Source: Bradyrhizobium sp. 1 (GTDB lineage Bacteria; Pseudomonadota; Alphaproteobacteria; Rhizobiales; Xanthobacteraceae). From it: a stretch of 64,000 nucleotides of DNA. The notes under the pieces were generated by a model. That model was given only the letters and a program-made list of their open reading frames with translations, did no database searches and was not told where the DNA came from. The position numbers and the translations under genes are program-made. Shown here in pieces: positions 59,482-64,000 of this stretch (position 1 is its first letter; the number at the start of each line of letters is the position of its first letter). The stretch covers positions 41,213 through 105,212 of the forward strand of contig NZ_JADPJH010000037.1 of the NCBI RefSeq assembly GCF_023073315.1, read 5' to 3'.

Positions 59482-60816
59482 ATGACGACGACAACGATGG
59501 CGGGGGCGCCGGTCGCGCCCGCCGCAGCCAAGCCGTGGTACAGGGTTCTCTACATTCAGGTGCTGATCGCCATCGTGCTCGGCGCCATCGTCGGCTGGCT
59601 CTGGCCACAAATTGCCACCAACGACTGGATCAAGGCGCTCGGCGACGGCTTCATCAAGCTGATCAAGATGGTGATCGCGCCGATCATCTTCTGCACCGTG
59701 GTCTCCGGCATTGCCCATATCCAGGACGCCAAGAAGGTCGGCCGTATCGGCGTCAAGGCGCTGGTCTATTTCGAGATCGTCTCGACCTTCGCGCTGGTGA
59801 TCGGACTGCTCGTCGGCAACATCCTCAAACCGGGCGCGGGCTTCGGCAACGCGGGCGCTAACGCGAGCGCTGTCGCGAATTATGCCAAGCAGGCCGAGGG
59901 CCAGAAGTCGGTCGACTTCATCCTGCACATCATTCCCGACACGGTCGTCGGCGCCTTCGCGCAAGGCGAGATCCTGCAGGTGCTGCTGTTCTCGGTGCTG
60001 TTCGGCTTCGCCATCATGGGGCTCGGCGAGCGCGGCCACGTGATCCGCAGCTTCATCGACGACGCCGCGCACGCGGTGTTCGGCGTCATCTCGATCGTGA
60101 TGCGCGCGGCGCCGATCGGCGCGTTCGGTGCGATGGCTTTCACCATCGGCAAGTTCGGGACCGGCGCAATCCTCAATTTGATGGGCCTGATTGCGACGTT
60201 CTATCTGACCGCCGCGTTGTTCGTCTTCGTGGTGCTCGGCACCATCGCGCGCTTCGCCGGATTCTCGATCTTCAAGTTCCTGGCCTACATCAAGGACGAA
60301 CTGCTGATCGTGCTCGGCACCTCGTCGTCGGAAAGCGCGCTGCCGTCCCTGATGGAGAAGCTCGAACGTCTCGGCTGCTCCAAATCGGTGGTCGGCCTCG
60401 TGGTGCCCACGGGCTATTCGTTCAATCTCGACGGCACCAACATCTACATGACGCTGGCGACCCTGTTCATCGCGCAGGCGCTCGGTTTCGACCTCACCTT
60501 CGGCCAGCAGCTCACCATCCTGGTCGTGGCGATGCTGACCTCGAAGGGCGCCTCCGGCATCACCGGAGCGGGCTTCATCACCTTGGCGGCGACGCTGGCC
60601 GTGGTCGATCCGCGCCTCGTGCCGGGCATGGCGATCGTGCTCGGCATCGACAAGTTCATGAGCGAGTGCCGCGCGCTGACCAATCTGTGCGGCAACGGCG
60701 TCGCCTGCGTGATCGTCGCCTGGTGGGAGGGCGAGCTCGATCGCGACAAGCTCAATGCCGCCCTTGCCAGGCAGATCGATCCGACGGACATGGAAACGGC
60801 CGTCACGACGGACTGA
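59482..60816 (+). CDS. dctA: C4-dicarboxylate:cation symporter
   Basis: A 444-residue DAACS-family transporter, DctA: uptake of succinate, fumarate and malate with protons or sodium. Features: FIKLIKMVIAPIIFCTVVSG, the serine-rich reentrant loop LGTSSSESALPSLMEKLERL, VVPTGYSFNLDGTNIYM and the second loop TSKGASGITGAGFI. GGGGGAG precedes the ATG at 59482. In rhizobia DctA feeds bacteroids in nodules and is usually controlled by DctB/DctD with sigma-54; no dctBD and no clear -24/-12 promoter are visible here. A stem GCCAAG-TTGAT-CTTGGC (59436-59452) lies just upstream. A terminator follows inside the convergent gene. Confidence 0.94.
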   Translation: MTTTTMAGAPVAPAAAKPWYRVLYIQVLIAIVLGAIVGWLWPQIATNDWIKALGDGFIKLIKMVIAPIIFCTVVSGIAHIQDAKKVGRIGVKALVYFEIVSTFALVIGLLVGNILKPGAGFGNAGANASAVANYAKQAEGQKSVDFILHIIPDTVVGAFAQGEILQVLLFSVLFGFAIMGLGERGHVIRSFIDDAAHAVFGVISIVMRAAPIGAFGAMAFTIGKFGTGAILNLMGLIATFYLTAALFVFVVLGTIARFAGFSIFKFLAYIKDELLIVLGTSSSESALPSLMEKLERLGCSKSVVGLVVPTGYSFNLDGTNIYMTLATLFIAQALGFDLTFGQQLTILVVAMLTSKGASGITGAGFITLAATLAVVDPRLVPGMAIVLGIDKFMSECRALTNLCGNGVACVIVAWWEGELDRDKLNAALARQIDPTDMETAVTTD

Positions 60817-60849
60817 TCTGCAAGCTGTATCCGGCGGGGCTGAGCCCCG

Positions 60850-61734
60850 TCAGACCTTGAAGTAATAGGGCTGGTCGAGATTCTCGATCAGCCCTTTTTC
60901 TTTGGGCTCCCAGCCGAGCAGGGCGCGCGTCTTCGCACTCGAGGTCGGGACGTCGACGCCTGCGAACTGTGCGAACCAGCCGAAATGCGCGGGCGCTTCG
61001 TCTTGCGATTTCGAGACGACGGGTACGCCGAGCCGTTTTCCGATCACCTCCGCGATGATCTTGAACGGCACGCCTTCCTCGGCGATCGCGTGATAGTGCT
61101 TCGCCGTGGCGCCTTGCTCCAGCGCGAGACGATAGACGCGCGCGGCGTCGACACGGTGCGCGGCCGGCCAGCGGTTCATGCCGTCACCGATATAGGCCGC
61201 CACGCCTTTCTCGCGCGCGAGATTGATCAGGATCGGGACGAAGCCGTGGTCGCCTTCGCCGTGCGTGGATGGCGGAAGCCGGACTACGGCGGCGCGGACG
61301 CCGCGTTCGATCAACGACAGGGCGGTCGATTCCGACACGCGCGGAAAGCGATGCGCCGCCTCGTCGTCCTCGGTCGCGAGCCGGCCGGGCGCCAGCAGCG
61401 CGACGCCGGAGGTGACGATGAGGGGGCGGTCGGAGCCTGCGAGCTCCTCGCCGAGCGCCAGGATCGCGCGGCGGTCGAGCTCGCAATTGTCGAGAAATTT
61501 CGAGAAGTCGTGGTTGAAGCCGAGGTGCAGAACGCCGTCGGATGCGGCCGCACCGCTGCGCAAGGACGCATGGTCCTCCAGCGAACCGCGATGGACTTCG
61601 GCGCCCATCGCGGTGAGGGCGGCCCCGCCGGCATCGTTACGGGCAAGACCAGTGACATGGTGGCCGGCGGCGATCAGGTCCCGAACCACGGCGGAACCGA
61701 CGAAGCCGGTGGCGCCGGTGACGAAAACACGCAT
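60850..61734 (-). CDS. NAD(P)-dependent SDR (extended, NmrA/UDP-sugar-epimerase-like)
   Basis: A 294-residue extended short-chain dehydrogenase-like protein. Rossmann motif FVTGATGFVGSAVVRDLIAA (TGxxGxxG) at the N-terminus, a long C-terminal domain with FPRVSESTALSL, VVRLPPSTHGEGDHGFVPIL and GWEPKEKGL. The classic YxxxK is not evident, as in several NAD(P)-binding atypical members. GGAG precedes the ATG at 61734. It is divergent from an XRE-type regulator whose predicted site overlaps this gene's -35. Substrate unknown. Confidence 0.87.
   Translation of the reverse strand: MRVFVTGATGFVGSAVVRDLIAAGHHVTGLARNDAGGAALTAMGAEVHRGSLEDHASLRSGAAASDGVLHLGFNHDFSKFLDNCELDRRAILALGEELAGSDRPLIVTSGVALLAPGRLATEDDEAAHRFPRVSESTALSLIERGVRAAVVRLPPSTHGEGDHGFVPILINLAREKGVAAYIGDGMNRWPAAHRVDAARVYRLALEQGATAKHYHAIAEEGVPFKIIAEVIGKRLGVPVVSKSQDEAPAHFGWFAQFAGVDVPTSSAKTRALLGWEPKEKGLIENLDQPYYFKV
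60868..60899 (+). terminator. dctA terminator inside the convergent SDR gene
   Basis: GGGCTGGTCGAG, loop ATT, CTCGATCAGCCC (12-bp stem, one G-T wobble) followed by TTTTTC on the + strand, 52 bp after the dctA stop. It lies within the last codons of the convergent SDR gene. Confidence 0.8.
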
Positions 61735-61789
61735 GAGGTATCTCCAGGAAGCGGTCGAGGGATTGGCGGAGACGAGCATCTGCGCTAGG

Positions 61790-61827
61790 ATTATCCGGGT
61801 AAAGTAGTGACATTATCAAGGTATAAT
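61790..61827 (-). promoter_or_regulatory. SDR promoter with overlapping palindromic operator
   Basis: On the - strand TTGATA (61819-61814) and GATAAT (61795-61790) with 18-bp spacing form a promoter toward the SDR gene. ATTAT-CAAGGT-ATAAT (61812-61827) is a palindrome covering the -35. It also includes a TATAAT (61822-61827) on the + strand only 10 bp from the regulator ATG. The divergent XRE-type protein is the likely binder. Confidence 0.6.
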
Positions 61828-61837
61828 AACTAACAGG

Positions 61838-62674
61838 ATGAGCGAGACCGTCACCAGCGAGAACCTGCTCGGGGCCTATCTGAAGGACCGTCGAACCCGG
61901 CTCGATGCGGCCGCGTTCGGCCTCGGCGGCAGCCGCAGGCGCACGCCCGGCCTACGCCGGGAGGAGGTGGCCCAGCGCGCCAATATCAGTCCGACCTGGT
62001 ACACGTGGCTGGAGCAGGGCCGCGGTGGGGCGCCGTCGCCCGATGTGCTCGACCGCATCGCCCGCGCGCTGATGCTGACCGATGTCGAGCGCGAGCATCT
62101 GTTCCTGATCGGCCTCGGCCGTCCGCCCGAAGTGCGTTACCAGGCAAGCGAAGGCGTCTCGCCGCGGCTCCAGCGCGTGCTCGACGCGCTCGCATTCAGC
62201 CCGGCGCTGGTGCGAACCGCGACCTGGGACGTCGTTGCCTGGAACCGCGCTGCGAGCGTGGTGCTGACGGACTACAGCGCGATCCCGCCCGGACAGCGCA
62301 ACATCCTCCGCTTCATCTTCTGCAATCCGCGCGTGCGCGCCGCGCAATACGATTGGGATAGCGTGGCGCGCTTCGTGGTCGCCGCGTTCCGGGCGGATGC
62401 CGCGCGCGCCGGCGCGGTGTCGCATGTCGCCGATTTCGTCGACGAGCTCTGCCGCACCAGCCCGGAATTCGCGGCACTCTGGCGCGACAATGACGTGCGC
62501 CATCATGGCGACGGCACCAAGCGGCTGAAGCATCCCGTGCACGGCACCATGTCGTTCGAATATTCGAGCTTCAACGTCGAGGGCCGGCCCGATCTCAGCA
62601 TGATCGTCTACAACCCGGCGACGCCTGATGATGCCGACCGCATCAGGACGCTGCTCGGCGAGCGCGCCGACTGA
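61838..62674 (+). CDS. XRE-family regulator with MmyB-like ligand domain
   Basis: A 278-residue regulator. N-terminal helix-turn-helix (about 10-80: LGAYLKDRRTRL, RRTPGLRREEVAQRANISPT, WYTWLEQGR) is the MmyB/XRE subtype with its characteristic RRTPGLRREEVA. The C-terminal ligand-binding domain (about 105-270) has VRTATWDVVAWNRAA, NILRFIF and FEYSSFNVEG. The divergent gene encodes an SDR, a typical regulatory target for this family. The effector is unknown. The + strand TATAAT 10 bp from the ATG suggests a very short or absent 5-prime leader. Confidence 0.9.
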   Translation: MSETVTSENLLGAYLKDRRTRLDAAAFGLGGSRRRTPGLRREEVAQRANISPTWYTWLEQGRGGAPSPDVLDRIARALMLTDVEREHLFLIGLGRPPEVRYQASEGVSPRLQRVLDALAFSPALVRTATWDVVAWNRAASVVLTDYSAIPPGQRNILRFIFCNPRVRAAQYDWDSVARFVVAAFRADAARAGAVSHVADFVDELCRTSPEFAALWRDNDVRHHGDGTKRLKHPVHGTMSFEYSSFNVEGRPDLSMIVYNPATPDDADRIRTLLGERAD

Positions 62675-62735
62675 CGGAATTTGCGACCTGGCGCGTTTAA
62701 CCCGCATCTCGGATCTCGAAGGGGTGGGGGGTATC

Positions 62736-64000
62736 GTGGGCAATGCGGCTGTGAATCCGATTGTGGTGCGGGCGGCGGAGCACTTTGCGGCGGGGCGTCC
62801 GGAGCAGGCGGATGCGCTCTGCGCCGAAGTTTTGAAGGCCGATCCGGATCACGTCCCGGCACTGCATCTGGCGGCCGTCGCCGCCTTCGTCACCGACCGC
62901 GCGGCTGACGGCGCCGCGCTGCTCGGCCGCGTCTTCAACATCGATCCCGAGCACGCGCCGGCGCTCGTCACGCTCGGCGATGCGCTTGCGGTGAAGGGCG
63001 AGCAGGAGGGTGCCGTGGCGGCCTTCACGCGCGCGCTGGTCCGGCGGCCGGACGACGCCGGCCTGCACAACAAGCTCGGTGTGGCGCTCGGCGAGCTTAC
63101 TCGCTTCGACGAGGCGGAAGCTGCCTACCGGCGGGCGCTCGCGCTCGATACGCATCTGACGCGCGCCTGCTTCAATCTCGCCGTCGTGCTCGCGGAGCAG
63201 GGGCGGCTCGCCGAGGCCGAAACGGCCTATCGCGCGGTGATCGCGCGGGTGCCGACTTATCGCGGCGTCTGGCTCAATCTCGGCAATATCCTGACCGATC
63301 AGTCCCGGCATGCCGAGGCCGTGGCGGTCTATCGGTGCGGCCTCGACGCCGATCCTGACGATCCGGGGCTGCTGTCCAACCTTGGCGCTGCACTCTATCG
63401 ACAGGGGCTGCTCGAGGACGCGATCGTTCAGTACCGCCGCGTCATCGCGCTGGTGTCGGATGATCTCGCGGCGCTGCGGGTTCTCGGCCTGGTCTTGCAA
63501 GAGGTCGGTGAGCTGCGCGAGGCTGCCGAAGTCTACAGGCGGACATTGGCGCTGGATCCGGCCGACCATATGATCTTGACCAATCTCGGTGGCTGCCTTT
63601 GCGAACTCGGTGCGCTCGATGAGGCAATCGCTGCCTGGGAGCGCGCGCTGTCGTTGAAGCCCGATCACGCGCCGGCCCACACCAATCTCGGCGTCGTGTT
63701 CGAGAAGCTGGAGCGCATCGACGACGCGGTGGCCTCACACCGGCGGGCCATTGCCGCTGATGTCTCTTACGCCAAAGCGTACGCCAATCTCGCGGTTGCG
63801 TTGCGTAACGCCGGCGAGATCGACGAGGCGCTCGCGATCTCGCACCAAGCCATCGCACTTGATCCGGAGCGGCCGATCGCACATTACAATCACGCTCATT
63901 TCCTGCTGATGAATGGCGACTTCGCCGGCGGGTTCGAAGCGTATCGGTGGCGTCGACATTGCAAGATGTTGTCGGATGGCGATCCGGTCTTTACCGAGCC
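62736..64000 (+). CDS. TPR-repeat protein, partial at right edge
   Basis: An open frame from GTG 62736 (GGGGTGGGGGG before it) to the window end, 421 codons with no stop. About ten tetratricopeptide repeats are visible (for example AAEHFAAGRPEQADALCAEV, LGVALGELTRFDEAEAAYRR, LGGCLCELGALDEAIAAWER). The last visible block, HYNHAHFLLMNGDFAGGFEA followed by YRWRRH, resembles the linker that precedes a glycosyltransferase-like domain in bacterial TPR-glycosyltransferase proteins (LLxGDFxxGxxxYxWR). Such a domain is expected past 64000 but cannot be seen. Possible role in glycosylation; otherwise a scaffold. Confidence 0.85.
   Translation, partial: MGNAAVNPIVVRAAEHFAAGRPEQADALCAEVLKADPDHVPALHLAAVAAFVTDRAADGAALLGRVFNIDPEHAPALVTLGDALAVKGEQEGAVAAFTRALVRRPDDAGLHNKLGVALGELTRFDEAEAAYRRALALDTHLTRACFNLAVVLAEQGRLAEAETAYRAVIARVPTYRGVWLNLGNILTDQSRHAEAVAVYRCGLDADPDDPGLLSNLGAALYRQGLLEDAIVQYRRVIALVSDDLAALRVLGLVLQEVGELREAAEVYRRTLALDPADHMILTNLGGCLCELGALDEAIAAWERALSLKPDHAPAHTNLGVVFEKLERIDDAVASHRRAIAADVSYAKAYANLAVALRNAGEIDEALAISHQAIALDPERPIAHYNHAHFLLMNGDFAGGFEAYRWRRHCKMLSDGDPVFTE

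Overview
The window looks like chromosomal DNA of a Bradyrhizobium-type alphaproteobacterium. This is inferred from the high GC content, family content typical of that group (DUF3551, DUF1236 and BA14K-like secreted proteins, the complex I accessory subunit NDUFA12, a B12-dependent NrdJ) and several long palindromic intergenic repeats of a kind I associate with that genus. I saw no tRNA, rRNA, CRISPR array, transposase or prophage.

Layout. 0.2-8.1 kb: cell-envelope and small secreted proteins, plus a clear mobR/mobA pair for 3-hydroxybenzoate hydroxylation with a palindromic operator lying over the mobA promoter. 8.2-12.4 kb: two TetR-linked units (SMR efflux pump; O-methyltransferase), a PaiB-like protein and a pdxY-like gene broken by an in-frame amber codon. 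12.4-20.9 kb: M15 peptidase, orphan Flp pilin, AdaA-like regulator, an EamA transporter, a PilZ-XRE fusion, an FkbM methyltransferase and a lytic transglycosylase. 20.9-26.3 kb: an accessory stretch marked by a repeated terminal motif (core ATTACGGTGACAGTGCACT). The motif brackets a ParB-like gene, a short deletion derivative of that gene, and a module with a DUF4238 gene and a frameshifted gene. A DUF4062 gene follows. 26.4-30.6 kb: nrdJ with a long leader. 30.9-40.5 kb: an EamA transporter, a CHASE3 hybrid kinase with a response regulator, and a large autotransporter placed between two homologous LuxR-type regulators. 40.6-53.7 kb: pieces of a conserved alphaproteobacterial neighbourhood (NDUFA12, DUF2155, aat, accC, accB, aroQ) interrupted by an isonitrile hydratase/GlxA-type regulator block and by a three-gene phosphorelay-like operon. 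53.9-64 kb: DUF1236 protein, DsbA-like and M48 periplasmic proteins, an aminotransferase, bioY, dctA, a divergent SDR/XRE pair, and a TPR protein running off the right edge.

How genes work together. The best-supported circuits are mobR-operator-mobA, the divergent XRE/SDR pair (palindrome over the SDR -35), TetR-SMR (TGATG overlap), and the kinase/receiver/kinase operon (two ATGA overlaps). The most unusual structure is the 20.9-25.2 kb repeat series. I read it as a small non-autonomous mobile-element family, one member of which is an internal-deletion (MITE-like) derivative of a ParB-like-gene element. No search could be run, so assignments rest on motifs and family resemblance only.
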